Positions 8,734-20,149 of a stretch of 64,000 nt of DNA are shown here, piece by piece (within the stretch, counting starts at the first letter, position 1; every line of letters starts with the position of its first letter). This DNA comes from Shinisaurus crocodilurus. Lineage: Eukaryota > Chordata > Lepidosauria > Squamata > Shinisauridae. The notes beneath the pieces are model-generated. The model was given only the letters and a program-made list of their open reading frames with translations. It did no database searches and was not told where the DNA came from. The stretch is from positions 196,353,118-196,417,117 of the forward strand of contig CM037878.1 in assembly GCA_021292165.1 (NCBI GenBank), read 5' to 3'. A program made the translations under genes and the position numbers.

Positions 8734-10852
8734 AAAATGTGGGAACTGGGGGGGGGTGGAGCACCTGACTTCGGTGCCATACCACCACGAGACCAATGGG
8801 TTGGTGGAGCGTTTCAACCAGACTCTTGAAAAGATGATCAGGGCATATGCGGCGAAGCACCCTGGGACTTGGGATCAAGCCCTCCCCTACTTGTTGTTTG
8901 CCTACCGGGACTCCCCCCAAGAAAGCCTGGGATTCTCCCCCAACGAACTGATGTTTGGGAGGGAGCTCCGGGGACCTTTGGCTCTGTTGCGGGCAGAATG
9001 GGAGGGGGTTGCCACAAAAGCCTCCGTGCCTGTGCATACGTTCATGCAACACCTCCAGACTGTCCTTCGAGAGGTGAGGGAGACGGCGCAGCAGCATCTC
9101 GAAACAGCACAGCAGCGGCAGAGCGCGTGGTACAACCGGACGGCTGTGCCACGGACTTTTGAAGTGGGGGACCAGGTGTTGGTACTGCGCCCCCAAAAGA
9201 CGGACAAATTGTGCTTGAAGTGGGAGGGCCCAGGGACCGTCATTGGAAGGTCGGGGGAGGTGAATTATCAAGTGGCTTTCCCGGGGCAGCCGGGGAGGCA
9301 GAAGGTTTTCCATGTAAATATGCTGAAACTGTATGTAGAACGCGTAACGAAGGTGGGGGGAGTACAAGAGTGTGTGGAACCGGGGGACCCTGATGGGGGG
9401 TTGTTGGCCGAGTGGGGGGAAGGGGGAGGAATGGAGGAGATCAAACTGTCCCCCTCCCTGTCCGAACAGCAGCGGCAACAGATCACCCAGGTCTTGGAAG
9501 AATTTCAGCCCATGTTCTCAGACCGACCGGGATGCACCACACTCACACAACACACCATTGACACAGGGGATAGCCCCCCCATACAATCCCTACCCTACCG
9601 GGCGGTGGGGCCCCATGCCCAAGTCGTGGCCGAGGAGGTCCAAGCCATGCTGGACTTGGGAGTCATTGTGCCCAGCTCGAGCCCCTGGTCCTCCCCGATC
9701 GTGTTAGTAGCCAAAAAGGATGGGGGTGTCCGGTTCTGCGTAGACTACCGGAAAATAAACAAGGTGACCGTCCCGGACCCCTACCCCATTCCCAACATGG
9801 ATGTGCTGCTGGAGAGGCTTGGGGGGGCCAAGTACATCACCACCCTGGATCTGACAAAGGGGTATTGGCAGGTTCCGCTCGATTCGGATGCTGCCTTGAA
9901 GTCTGCTTTTGTGACCCACCTGGGGTTGTTCCAATTCACCACCCTCCCGTTTGGGGTCCGCAATGGTCCGGCTACCTTCCAGAGGTTGGTAAACGGAATG
10001 CTAAATGGGCTGGGGGAGTTCGCCTGCGCGTATCTGGACGACATCGCCATTTTCAGTTCCACCTGGGAGCAGCATTTGCAACATGTCCGCCAGGTGTTTC
10101 AAAGGATTCAGGATGCCGGGTTGACGGTAAAGGCAAAGAAATACCAGGTTGGGAGGGGGGAGGTGGAGTATCTGGGACACAAGGTAGGGGGAGGTAGTGT
10201 CAAGCCCCTAGAAGCCAAAATAGAATCAGTGCGCACCTGGCCCCAACCCCAGACGAAAAAGCAGGTCCAAGCTTTTTTAGGGCTGGCTGGCTATTATCGT
10301 AAGTTCGTGCCCCATTTTAGCCAGCTAGCCGCCCCCCTGACTGACTTGTGCAAGAAGCGGCAACCCGTTAAGGTCCAATGGTCAGCCGCTTGCCAGGCAG
10401 CGTTTGAGGGACTGAAAGCCTGCCTGATGGCAGCCCCTGTGCTGCAAGCCCCAGACTTTGGAGCCCCTTTTGTTCTGCAGACGGATGCCTCGGAAGCGGG
10501 GATGGGAGCCGTCTTGCTGCAGGAACGACCAGAGCAGGGGCTGTGCCCGGTTGCCTTTTTAAGTAAAAAACTTTTGCCTCGGGAGCGGAACTTGGCCACT
10601 GTCGAGAAAGAGTGCCTAGCAATAGTGTGGGCAGTGACCAAGCTTCGCCCCTATCTGTGGGGCCGCCGGTTCCGACTGCAGACCGACCATTCCCCCTTGT
10701 GCTGGCTGGATAGGGTGAAGGGGTCCAACCAGAAGCTCTTGCGGTGGAGTTTAGCCCTGCAAGATTTTGATTTTTCAGTAGAACACATCAAGGGTAAGGA
10801 CAACATCGTGGCAGATGGGTTGTCCCGGGCTTTCTCAGTAGGAGACAGTTAG
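8714..10852 (+). CDS. pol: Pol 3' part: integrase C-terminus, RT, RNase H
   Basis: This frame stays open from the shifted integrase frame to TAG at 10850-10852. It has no ATG of its own that fits a normal start, so it is best read as the continuation of the upstream frame. Counting codons from 8714, the integrase catalytic E is residue 32 (within NGLVERF). A GPY/F-type module (KWEGPG...YQV...HVNML) spans about 169-207. RT follows with D379 (TTLDLTKGYWQV) and the catalytic YLDD at 440-443. RNase H has D591, E633 and D658, and ends near ADGLSRAF. The RT and RNase H are of Ty3/gypsy type. From the second integrase D (8698) to E (8807) is 35 residues plus one base, which shows a single-base shift in the G-run at about 8748-8756. 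Confidence 0.9.
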   Translation: MCPNCFKKCGNWGGVEHLTSVPYHHETNGLVERFNQTLEKMIRAYAAKHPGTWDQALPYLLFAYRDSPQESLGFSPNELMFGRELRGPLALLRAEWEGVATKASVPVHTFMQHLQTVLREVRETAQQHLETAQQRQSAWYNRTAVPRTFEVGDQVLVLRPQKTDKLCLKWEGPGTVIGRSGEVNYQVAFPGQPGRQKVFHVNMLKLYVERVTKVGGVQECVEPGDPDGGLLAEWGEGGGMEEIKLSPSLSEQQRQQITQVLEEFQPMFSDRPGCTTLTQHTIDTGDSPPIQSLPYRAVGPHAQVVAEEVQAMLDLGVIVPSSSPWSSPIVLVAKKDGGVRFCVDYRKINKVTVPDPYPIPNMDVLLERLGGAKYITTLDLTKGYWQVPLDSDAALKSAFVTHLGLFQFTTLPFGVRNGPATFQRLVNGMLNGLGEFACAYLDDIAIFSSTWEQHLQHVRQVFQRIQDAGLTVKAKKYQVGRGEVEYLGHKVGGGSVKPLEAKIESVRTWPQPQTKKQVQAFLGLAGYYRKFVPHFSQLAAPLTDLCKKRQPVKVQWSAACQAAFEGLKACLMAAPVLQAPDFGAPFVLQTDASEAGMGAVLLQERPEQGLCPVAFLSKKLLPRERNLATVEKECLAIVWAVTKLRPYLWGRRFRLQTDHSPLCWLDRVKGSNQKLLRWSLALQDFDFSVEHIKGKDNIVADGLSRAFSVGDS

Positions 10853-10892
10853 ATAGGGATTGGGGTGGTGGACCCCAATGCCATCTTTCCCC

Positions 10893-10903
10893 AAATGGGA
10901 GGG
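10893..10903 (+). promoter_or_regulatory. polypurine tract
   Basis: AAATGGGAGGG abuts the 3' LTR. It would prime plus-strand DNA synthesis. Confidence 0.8.
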
Positions 10904-11643
10904 TGTGGAGAAAGCCCAAAACTCAGTACACACACGCACACACATCTTTCCCCAAAGGAGGGGGCCAGGGGAGGAGGGATGAGGTCACCAGGGAGTAGCC
11001 AGACAAGTCATCAGCCCCAACAAAGGAAGACCTCGGCAGAGATCCACAAACGTCCAGGAAGGGCCATCAAGGGCCATCAGCACACAGGGCAGCCTCGAAG
11101 AGCTGCAAAGGTTTCCCTACGTCACCTTCTTCCCGGGCAGGAATAAGCCTATCTACACGAAGGGGCAGGCATAAGCCCCCACCTGACCTAGGGGGCGGGG
11201 GGAGAGCGGGGAATCCGGGGTAGAAAACCCCTCTCCCGTCCCGGTCCGGGTTGTTGGGAACCACGGGGCCAGATCCTCCTAAGCAACAGCCGCCCAGGCA
11301 CTCCGTTCTCCGCTAGGAAGCGCCGATCGGGAGCTGGGCTGAAACTGACTAGAGTATTGTCTTTGATGTAAGGAGAGTGACCTGAATGTAACCTGCTAGC
11401 CACGGAGCCCGCTCATTGGGTAAGACGCGAGTCAACTAAGGTTGTGTTGACTGTAAACGTATTCTTAGAAGAATGGTAGTTCCGATCTAATCATTGTATA
11501 AACAAATAAAGAGCCTTATTTGGGCATACAAAGGCTTGTGGTTTTTCCTATTGTACTGCGAGCCGACACGAGCTGTATTGCTCTGCCGGTTAACCCTAGA
11601 GTTGCCGAACTCACGCAAAGGATCCGGTTGCTGATCCTTCACA
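10904..11643 (+). repeat. 3' LTR of Gmr1-like element
   Basis: This 740-bp direct repeat of 5426-6163 has three substitutions and one extra CA unit, about 0.4% divergence. The AATAAA at 11505-11510 is intact. Confidence 0.95.
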
Positions 11644-11648
11644 TGTAC
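11644..11648. repeat. target-site duplication, right (TGTAC)
   Basis: Exact match to 5421-5425. Confidence 0.92.
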
Positions 11649-11723
11649 ATGTTATGTAATTTTTTTAAAAAAGGAATTCAGGGAAAGCCTGTATCTTGTT
11701 TTATCATTTGCCCTTTCCCCAAC

Positions 11724-11777
11724 ACTGTTGTTGTTGTTGATGACGACGACGACGACCACCACCACCACAATAATAAT
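11724..11777. repeat. compound trinucleotide repeat
   Basis: GTT units pass into GAC, then CAC, then AAT units. The run lies about 80 bp beyond the gypsy element. Confidence 0.85.
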
Positions 11778-13300
11778 ATGCATTCAATATGCATACATTT
11801 GAAGTGATGTATAAACAAACCATTAAACAAGTCAGGAAAATAATAGCCTATGCAACATTCCACATATAAGCTTATAACCATCTGGCTAACTGGGCGCGGG
11901 GGGGGGGGGATAAAAGAATGTTAGCAGAGGGGAATGGAATACATGTTTAATTTTCTGTGGTGTCTACACCAATGGATATAGACCCGTGTGAATTTTAGTT
12001 CTGCATAGTACTTTTTTTTAGTATTGAAAATATATATTCTGATTTCCTTCCTTTTTTCTCTTAAAAATAAACAGAGCACTTTTCCTTCCTCTCTGTTACA
12101 TTCCAGTTACTTACCTCAACTCAGAACAATGAATGCAGAATTAAACAAAAGCCTAAGTGAGAAGGGAAGCAGTAACAAAAGAAAGGCAGCTTTACAATAC
12201 AAGGCAAGAGAAAGTCTCTGCTTTCTGCGTTTGTTTTGAATGTGAGATTAATCACCTAAGAAATGAATGAATGTGTTTAATTAGGAAAATCACATTGTTG
12301 ACTACTGCCACAGAAAGCCCAAATACTCCAGCCCAGATTCTTTACAATGAACACCAGCATGGGGTGCTGACTTTAGTGGAGGTATGCAGATTTAGAGTGG
12401 GGGGCGTGCGTGGGGAGACGAGGGCGGAAATCAGCAGTGTTTTAAGTCTTAGCCCTTATCGTTTATTGCAGAGTTGCAAAACTAAGCAGCTAATCTGCAC
12501 TCTAATGGGACAAGCCCCTATGGACTTGTGCACACAATGATTTCCTGACTTTTATAAGCACAGCCATGGCATTGAATTGAGACAATTGCATTACATTCCT
12601 TACCCCCGCAGTCCCCGATAGAAGAAAATCTTTCCAAACCAAAAGATGCTTTCTGTGTCTTTATAACAGTTGTGCGGCACTGGGAAGAGTGACAACAGCA
12701 GAAGCTGTCATCACAGCGCTGGAGGCACAGGAAAAACTGTGCCAGCAGTTTTTAAAGGCACAGCAAAGGCAAAGAAACACTCCTCAGGCTGGCTCTCGCC
12801 TCTCACACACACAAAGTGTTGCTTGTTCTCTTTGCACGATCACATACAGAGCCTGTGACCATGTACTGGAACAAACTTTTATTCGTTTATTTATTTATTT
12901 GAAACATTTCGAAGATTTCTTCAAGGGGAGGTGACACAAACTTAAAAGCAACAAGTAAAACAACAACAAACAGACTGCAAACAACCAGCAGATAAAAGTG
13001 CATGTAAAAGTTCCCTCTGTGGATTTGCCGTAGCAGAAAGTGCTTCCGCTAACACAAGTGGAGGCACCCAAATTCGTCTGACCCCCCTATACCCACATAA
13101 GCCCTCCATCACCTCCCCAAAAGCTGCTCCTGACATTTGGGGAATGTTCTAGAACAGAACTGAGTATGGTTTGGAGGACTGCAGTTGATGGGTGTGCATG
13201 GGGGTGGGGATCAGCAAAAACCAGGTGCCCTGCTGTGTGAGCAGAAGTCCTCTCTACTAAGGCAAAATCAACCACTGGATACAGTCCAGAGAGTATGAAA
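11778..13300. other. no recognised gene; one TTTA run
   Basis: The only repeat I see is a TTTA run at about 12882-12900. Open frames here are short and unlike known proteins. A G-run lies at 11896-11910. Confidence 0.4.
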
Positions 13301-13305
13301 TACTT

Positions 13306-13396
13306 ACAGCACAATCCTATATGTCTACTCAGAAATAAATCCAATTTAGCTTAGTGGGACTTACTCCCAGGTACGTGTGCATTCCAAGATTGCAGC
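13306..13396. mobile_element. palindromic MITE (CACAATCCTAT family)
   Basis: The block contains CACAATCCTATATGTCTACT, then TAGTGGGACTTACTCCCAGG and ends GATTGCAGCC. The two halves are partly reverse-complementary. A second copy is at 21408-21485. It is a familiar type of reptilian interspersed repeat, but I cannot name its superfamily. Confidence 0.55.
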
Positions 13397-14382
13397 CTCA
13401 AGATAGTAACAATCTTAAAATACCGGTGTAAATAAAAACCTTAACATTATGCAGCCAGATGGAGACAGCGGAAAGAGAAAAAAACATGTCAGGGTTCAAT
13501 GTGTCAGGGTTCGATGTGTGCTCAGGTTCTCTCTCCACACCTTTATATGCATTACCACGTTCAAAAATTCCTGGGAATAATATTACATGTGGGTTGCAAC
13601 CTGAATGTGCCTCATGAAGTACATGCTGCCTGCTGTCTGATCAAGATAGTCAAGTTGACCAAGCCAGCAGGTTGCCCTTTTTTGCCTTGGCAGCTTCAAA
13701 AATTCATGCTAAGGCGCCAACTGCCAATACAATTAATTGTATATACGATCCTTCGATGTATGGATGAATTTTAGTTCAGATTCACTAAGCTCTCTTTCTA
13801 ATTGTTTAATCACCCCATTACTGTTATACGTTTTGTAATGTTGCATAGGTTTTATTCATGGCCCTTGGATTGCAAATAAATGATGGGTTGACTGAGTGAA
13901 CAACTATGTTCATGGCACCTTGAAACAGAATAGTAGCAACAACAACAAAAATCACAGACGTGGCTGTCTCTTTGCAAGTGGATAGCTCCCACTAAAGCTC
14001 CCACACACTGTTGGGACCAGAGTCATCATACCACCATCATCACACTAATTCAACTGAGACAGCTGGCTACCCCTGTGTGTGGGCTCAGAGGGAGTGATCA
14101 ACATGCCATGTCTAGGTTCCATAGAGCTGCATGCCTCTGGCACAACCTATTCAGTTGAGGCCTCTCCTGTGATGGCACAAATATTTAAAATGGTATGTAA
14201 ACTTGAGAGAGTAGGTAGGGGGAGGAGTCAGGGATACACTGGATCTATAAGGGTGAAATCTGCACCCTCCAAGAACTTTCAGTTCTTTAGAAGCTTACAG
14301 TAGGAGTAGACATCGAGTTCTCCCCCTACCCTCATTAATACATAGAATTGCTTGCCCCACTGCATGCCTTGCCCTTAAAAGA
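13397..14382. other. no recognised feature
   Basis: No gene, terminal repeat or known repeat family is visible. Confidence 0.4.
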
Positions 14383-14947
14383 CTCTACAACAGGGGTCTT
14401 CAAACTAAGGCCCGCGGGCCACATCTGGCCCACCTTGCCTTTTTATCCGGCCTGGCGGCCGGCGGAAGCAGACTTTTTAAAAACTCTTTCGCTTCAAGCA
14501 CCGATTCTTTTGTCGAGTATGCTCATTTGTGTGATGGCAAAAACAAAAATATTCATGTTAGGCATGAAACAATTGTGCAACTATATATGTAAATACCACC
14601 AGCCCTGCCAGGAGTATTCATTAATATTCCCCCTTCTTCCTTCCCCATTCCTTTTTCCTTGTGTGCCATGTCTTTTTAGATTGTAAGCCTGCAGGCAGGG
14701 ACTTTCTTGTTAATTGCTGTAAACCGCCCAGAGAGCTTCAGCTATTGGGCGGTATAAAAATGAAACAAACAAACAAATAAATAAAATAACTTTCCATTTA
14801 AGGGGGGAAAAAGGGACCCGGGTCCTTTTTTTTTTTACTTGATCCATTCATTCATATTTTTTTCAAACTATAGTCCGGCCCCCCAACAGTCTGAGGGACA
14901 ATGAACTGGCCCCCTGTTTAAAAAGTTTGAGGACCCCTGCTCTACAC
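14383..14947. mobile_element. hAT element with nested LINE tail
   Basis: The element is 14391-14939. It begins CAGGGGTCTTCAAACT and ends AGTTTGAGGACCCCTG, a 16-bp inverted repeat with one mismatch. It is flanked by CTCTACAA (14383-14390) and CTCTACAC (14940-14947), a 7/8 match. Inside, about 14590-14790, is a forward LINE 3' tail with TGTAAACCGCCCAGAGAGCT and GGGCGGTATAAAAATG, then an AAAC/AAAT tail. The hAT is therefore older than that LINE insertion. Confidence 0.85.
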
Positions 14948-16155
14948 CATATTCTGCTGAAACCACTCTAATGCAATGTCATTTTGGTTTTCTATGACAC
15001 GGTTGCAAAATCAGTGTGTACCTGGCTCCAGAAGTGTAGCACAACTTTATCGCTATTCAGGCATTTCTTTTCAAACCGATAAAGAAGGCAGGGGGGGTCA
15101 AACAGAGATAGTTCCACCCCTTGATGCTGTCATGCACCCTGGCCACAGCCGCTGGCCAACACATGATCAGTGTCAGTCTGAAGGACGTTAATGTCAATCA
15201 GGGTTCCCTTCTCCATGGAGGAAACCCTACGTGCATAGCAGGAGTCCCCTTCAGACGGATGCTCATTATGTGTCAGGGAAGGGGCATGACCAGTGTGCAT
15301 CTCATCATTGAGGGTGTGTAGCTAACCTTGTGCATTCATGTTCCTCCATGTGTTTGGTACCAAATGGCTGAATAGGGCTCTTATGGAAGATGCACACAGT
15401 AGGGAGTTAATGGGCTGGAAATGACTGTAGGTTTGAACTAGAATTACTTCTACCTCTAGTTCCTTGTGCTTAGATTTGAAAAGCACCTAGACCAAGCTGA
15501 TGGTGGGTATTCCATTCAAGGCTACCACAGGAGAAGTCTTGGCTTACTGGCTAGAGACTTAATTTATGGACAATCTCATTCCATACTTCGACAAAGGATT
15601 TCAGGGCAAAATGTAAGTTCTTCTCATGCATCAGGAATTCTGCTGACAAAGCTACACCAAGCTTTACTATCCTAGATATATTGCATAAATGAAGCTTACT
15701 CCTAAAATTCATCCATCAACTTGCAACATTAACTGAAAGGGTTGGTAGGAGAGTCATTGGCCCCTGTATGTGGTTAGTAAATTTATCTCCTGTCCCCAGG
15801 TAACACTGGTCTCCACAGTTTCCACATACCACCGAGCAAGAAGAGTTGCAACAATGCTCAAATTCAAGAATGAATGCTGTGATGAATATGGAAATTGAAA
15901 TCTGTACCCTCCAAGAACTTTCAGTTTGCTCATTTTCTTAGACATCTTCAACTTTATTTCAACAGCGTAATCTGAAATGTAAGCAGACAGTTCCTACCAA
16001 CGTTATAATCCACTGTCATCCAAATACAACATAACAGCAAGTTCAAAGATTGTAAGAACATAGCTACCGTATATCTATATGAACACAGAATTGTAGAGAA
16101 TTTGGGGAAGGTGAGAAATTTAATATGGACTACACTCCAAGTAGTAAGTTTAGCC
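14948..16155. other. no recognised feature
   Basis: No gene or clear repeat is visible in this unique-looking stretch. Confidence 0.4.
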
Positions 16156-17058
16156 CCCCATAAAGTTATTTTATTTATTTTAAAAAATTATAAACTGCAC
16201 CTTCATCCCAAAAAGGATTTCAGGGCGGTGTACATAAAATGACCTAAAAACAACTGAAAATCTAAACATCAAACAATAAAACGGAGAAGTGTAAAAGTAT
16301 TTTAACCAGCTAAAAAGACACTATTTTGAATTGAAACATGTAAAATTTTCAAAATTTGTTTTACAATGCCTGTGCAATAAAAACCTGGTACCAAAAAGAA
16401 TACAGTGCTGGAAACCTGGCAAGCCTCCCATGCGAGGGCATTCCAAATTGAGGGCGCCACCTCAGAAAAGTTCCATTAAGAAGGGCAATCTTAATGCATG
16501 GGCAGCTTGATATGGGAGAAGGTACCGTACTTGAAAGCTTGTCACACAGAAGAGGGCCAGGATCTCTTCTCCATCATCCCAGAGTACAGGACACAGAATA
16601 ATGGACTCAAGTTACAAGAAGCCAGATTCCAGCTGAACATCAGGAAAAACTTCCTGTTAGAGCAATACGACAATGGAACCAATTACCCAGGGAGGTAGTA
16701 GGCTCTCCCACGCTGGAGGCATTCAAGATACAGCTGGACAGCCATCTGTCAGGGTGCTTTAACTTGGATTCCTGCATTGAGCAGGGGGTTGGACTCGATT
16801 GCCTTATAGGCCCCTTCCAACTCTACTGTTCAGGGCTTTAAAGGTAAAGCAGCAGCACCTTGAATTGGGCTCAGTAGCAAATAGGCAGCCAACATAGCTC
16901 CTTCAGAACTGATGTAATATGGCTTCAAAGCAAACCAGCCAGCATTCTAGCAGCTGAATTCTATACTAGTTGAAGCTTCTAGACTGTTTTCAAGGGCAGC
17001 CCCACATATAATACATTACAATAATCCAACCTGGAGGTTACTAGAGTATATTATTATG
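16156..17058 (-). mobile_element. L2-like LINE fragment, interrupted by CR1
   Basis: The 3' tail is at the left (TTTATTTATTTT, then CAGGGCGGTGTACAT). The pol C-terminal part is at the right, where the minus strand reads a decayed version of the LDYCN-LYVGLPLKT block also seen at 20354-20890. The copy is split near 16541/16828 by a plus-strand CR1 3' end. It is old, with many stops. Confidence 0.7.
16542..16827 (+). mobile_element. CR1 LINE 3' end (nested)
   Basis: The sequence carries the classic CR1 3' region: GGAAAAACTTCCTG, TTCCTGCATTGAGCAGGGGG, TTGGACTCGAT and CCCTTCCAACTCTA. It lies inside an L2-like copy of opposite orientation, so it is the younger of the two. Confidence 0.75.
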
Positions 17059-18970
17059 CCTACTTTGTGACAAAGGAGTGACAATGGTGACAAAATATAG
17101 GCGCCATTCCACTGCCAGAAGTCATTAGTTTGGCAAGAGGTGTTAATTGGTAATCCAACCCAATATCGGTAATCCAAATGAAGAATCTGATGGATTAATA
17201 ATGGCTTCCCCCCCAGTTTTAATTCAAGAACACCCAGATTGGATAATCAGATAATAATATTGAGGTTCTTTTTATAAGAAGATTTCGGGTAGCCTGAAAC
17301 ACTAGTCTACTGAGGTTTTCAAACCTCAGGTTTTCAAAGGCTTGAGTCAGATAATAAGAGCACAGAAGAGAAGGTTATGAAAAACTTCAGGCTCACTCTT
17401 GGGCCTTTGCCATGACCGCTCTTGACCAGCCTAAAGCAGCTCCCTGGATCATGGCCCCTGTTTGTGAACAAGGAATGCTAGAGGCCACTTCATTGGGTTG
17501 TTCTGATGATAAAACCACTTCTGCTTAGGGGGAAAAAAAAAGTAATCTTAGAACGAGAGGTGAGTGTGAAGAGAATCACTGATGCACATTTCCTTTTCAG
17601 ACTATTTAGGATTTGAGCTACATGTATCCGGTACGGCTGGAATAATATTTTGACTCTTCCCAATTAACCGAAATGTATTCACACATGACAAGCCAACAAA
17701 GCAGGGGGGAAGGACAAAGAACTCTTGAAAGGCTTAGAGGGAGCCTGCCATGAGCAGAAATGTAGGTGGGTGGGGGAGACTATCCGTGTCACTCTAGAGA
17801 TGTCCTTTCCCCTTTGCCAAGGTGAAAACAAACCATTAAAAAGACATCACAGCTTTAAAAGTGCCTCCAAGGAAAAAAAATGCTGTTTGTAATGACAGGA
17901 AATAGGGTGGAGGGGTGGAGAGCAAAGAGAATCATTCTCATACAGACTGGAAGGAAACAGTCTGTTCCTCAGTGACCTTGATATCTCTTGCACTCGCCAA
18001 AATCCTACTGAAGCAGATGAGAGTGCTGTTTGGTCCCTACTCAGATAACGGTTCCCAGGAGGCTCCTGGTAGTGCTAGAACAAAATAATTCTTAGCGATA
18101 AAACATCATGGTGAGGATCACTTGTCATCTGTGTGGTCCATCCAATTATAACAAAAATGCAGGGTATTCAAAGCACCAGCCTTTAGAAACAAACTGTTAA
18201 TAAAGTCTGAACAGACTCCAGAAAAGCCATATGTAAAAAATAAATAAAATAAAATAAAGTGGAATAAAATTGTGGAAGAGCATGAGAATGCATCAAATGT
18301 GCCCAAATAGTGCTCACAGTAACCCAGCAGTGTCTCTTCAAAATTAATGTCCCTTCTGCATGATTTATTATATTGTCAAAAGCTGCCAATATACAAAAAA
18401 GAAAAAAGAAAAGAAAAGAAAAGGCCAGGATTGCAATCCAAAGTGGATTAAAAATGCTATTTTGATCCATGAAAGGACTGGACCTATCAATCTCACGCAT
18501 ATAAAGAACAAATTAAATTTTTCAGAGAGCACAGGCAGTAGCCTTGCAGTTTTGAAAACCAGGGAAACATTGCATGAGCAAAAGCTACAATGTTTAACTA
18601 TTAAATGTCTCCAGATATTCTGTGAAATCTCTCAAACAGTTTGAAGTTAAAGTAAAAATACATACAAATAAATATCTGAATGCAACCTACCACATAAAAT
18701 AGCATTTATGATTGGAAGTCTAGTTTTAATATATGACTCTGGGCACCACCTTGGTCAGGGCCTCTCCACACCCTTGGATGACTGACTGAAATGCATGAAG
18801 AGTACGATCCATACCAGAAGCTGCATAGTAGACGGAGAGGACACATGCTCATCAGGTATACAAAGGGACCTTGTTCAATTCAAAATTAATAGTGGAAGGA
18901 GGGAAGCGATGTTTAGAGGTCTAGCTGACATCATATTAATTCTCCTGTTTATTTATTCTCCTGTTTGGTG
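17059..18970. other. no recognised feature
   Basis: I see no gene or complete repeat. Short A-rich stretches occur near 17529, 17870 and 18397-18422. Confidence 0.4.
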
Positions 18971-19165
18971 TGGAAGGAAGGAAGGAAGGAAGGAAGGAAG
19001 GAAGCCAGAGAGAGTAAGAAGTAAAGGGGAGATGGGAAGATGAGGAGAGAGAGAAAGAAGCCAGAGCGTCAGAAGGAAGGAGGGAAGGAAGAGAGGGAGA
19101 TGGAGAGATACAGAAGTAAATATAAGGAAGGAAAAGAAAGAGAGAGAGAAGCCAGAGTGAGTAGC
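18971..19165. repeat. purine-rich repeat with (GGAA)n
   Basis: About eight GGAA units at 18973-19005 pass into 150 bp of AG-rich sequence. The open frames here are frames of this repeat. Confidence 0.85.
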
Positions 19166-19985
19166 ACACACACAGGGTGCACATTTATGCACACAGAGAT
19201 AAGGGGGTGCTCCCAACATTTTTGTGATTGACCCTCCACCCCCATACAGCAGCTAATTTGTGGTAGTGCCCAGGACACTTTTTCAAAATGCCAAATGTGC
19301 CCATGAGTCCAAGAAGGTTGGGGAACTTTTCGCATACATCATCTGCAATAGAACTGGAACTGATCTTTCAGCTCACTTGATAAACATCCCTGGACAGAAC
19401 GACTCCAAGTTGGGGATGCCTGAGCGACACAAGGCTGCTGATCTTGACTGACAACTCAGTCTTCTGTTTTCTCATTACGGGACGTGAACGTGCTTGGGAA
19501 AAAGTTAGGGTGCCCAGGGAAACCACAATCTGGCAAAGGTCTTGACAGGCATTTAATAGCAGAATGAACAGAATAATACAGCTGGCTATGTCTTCCTGTT
19601 ACTTTTATTCAAGCTGTTCACGTTTTTCAAAGCAGACAAAAATTATCAGTATCTTGTAAATCCACAAAATATGTAGGAAAGGATATACTCAAATCTCTAT
19701 TGACTACCCCCCCCCCACCTAGAATCCACTGATTTTAAAGTCCTGCTGGTACAGGCCAGGTTACAAGCAGTACAAGGAATAAATGAATAGATTCAATCAG
19801 AATAGCCCTGGTTGCTTGCTTGGAATGTATTTTTATTGCTTTTATTTTCTGAGAAAATGCAGGTTTATTTCCATGTAGAGCAACAAGGTGTACCGGTATA
19901 TATCTCAGCTGAGGTAATTTTCTGTAATTGAACATCTCCAGTGCTTAGCACTATCTTTGGCAATAGGGCAAAATGTTTAAACACA
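19166..19985. other. no recognised feature
   Basis: Only a C-run near 19709-19718 stands out. Confidence 0.4.
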
Positions 19986-20017
19986 ACATTTTATTTATTT
20001 ATTTATTTATTTATTTC
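19986..20017. repeat. (TTTA)n microsatellite
   Basis: About eight TTTA units, just left of a hAT MITE target duplication. Confidence 0.85.
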
Positions 20018-20149
20018 ACTATAAGCCGAATAGTCTAGCACAGTGTTCTCCAACCTTGGGTCCCCAGATGTTTTTGGCCTACAACTACAGCTACGCTGGC
20101 TGGGGCATGCTGGGAGTTGTAGGCCAAAAACATCTGGGGACCCAAGGTT

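Larger units (their letters stand above)
5426..11643 (+). mobile_element. Gmr1-like Ty3/gypsy LTR retrotransposon
   Basis: A full-length LTR retrotransposon of 6218 bp. It has 738- and 740-bp LTRs (TGTGGAG...TTCACA), a primer-binding site at 6164, one long gag-protease-integrase frame, a second frame with the integrase C-terminus, RT and RNase H, and a purine tract at 10893-10903. It is flanked by TGTAC at 5421-5425 and 11644-11648, a 5-bp target duplication. Integrase precedes RT. That is the order of Ty1/copia, but the RT, RNase H and GPY/F-type integrase tail are Ty3/gypsy in character. This combination is known from the Gmr1 group of deuterostome gypsy elements. There is no env-like frame after RNase H. 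GC and CpG content are much higher than in the flanks, as expected for a recent insertion. Two lesions in the integrase core mean this copy cannot make an intact polyprotein by normal decoding. Confidence 0.93.

Noticed and set aside
8642..9478. 278-codon minus-strand frame opposite pol
   Set aside because: It is the antisense shadow of the integrase-RT region, with proline-rich, low-complexity composition.
18953..19335. Overlapping frames of 82-88 codons
   Set aside because: They are translations of the GGAA/AG-rich microsatellite.
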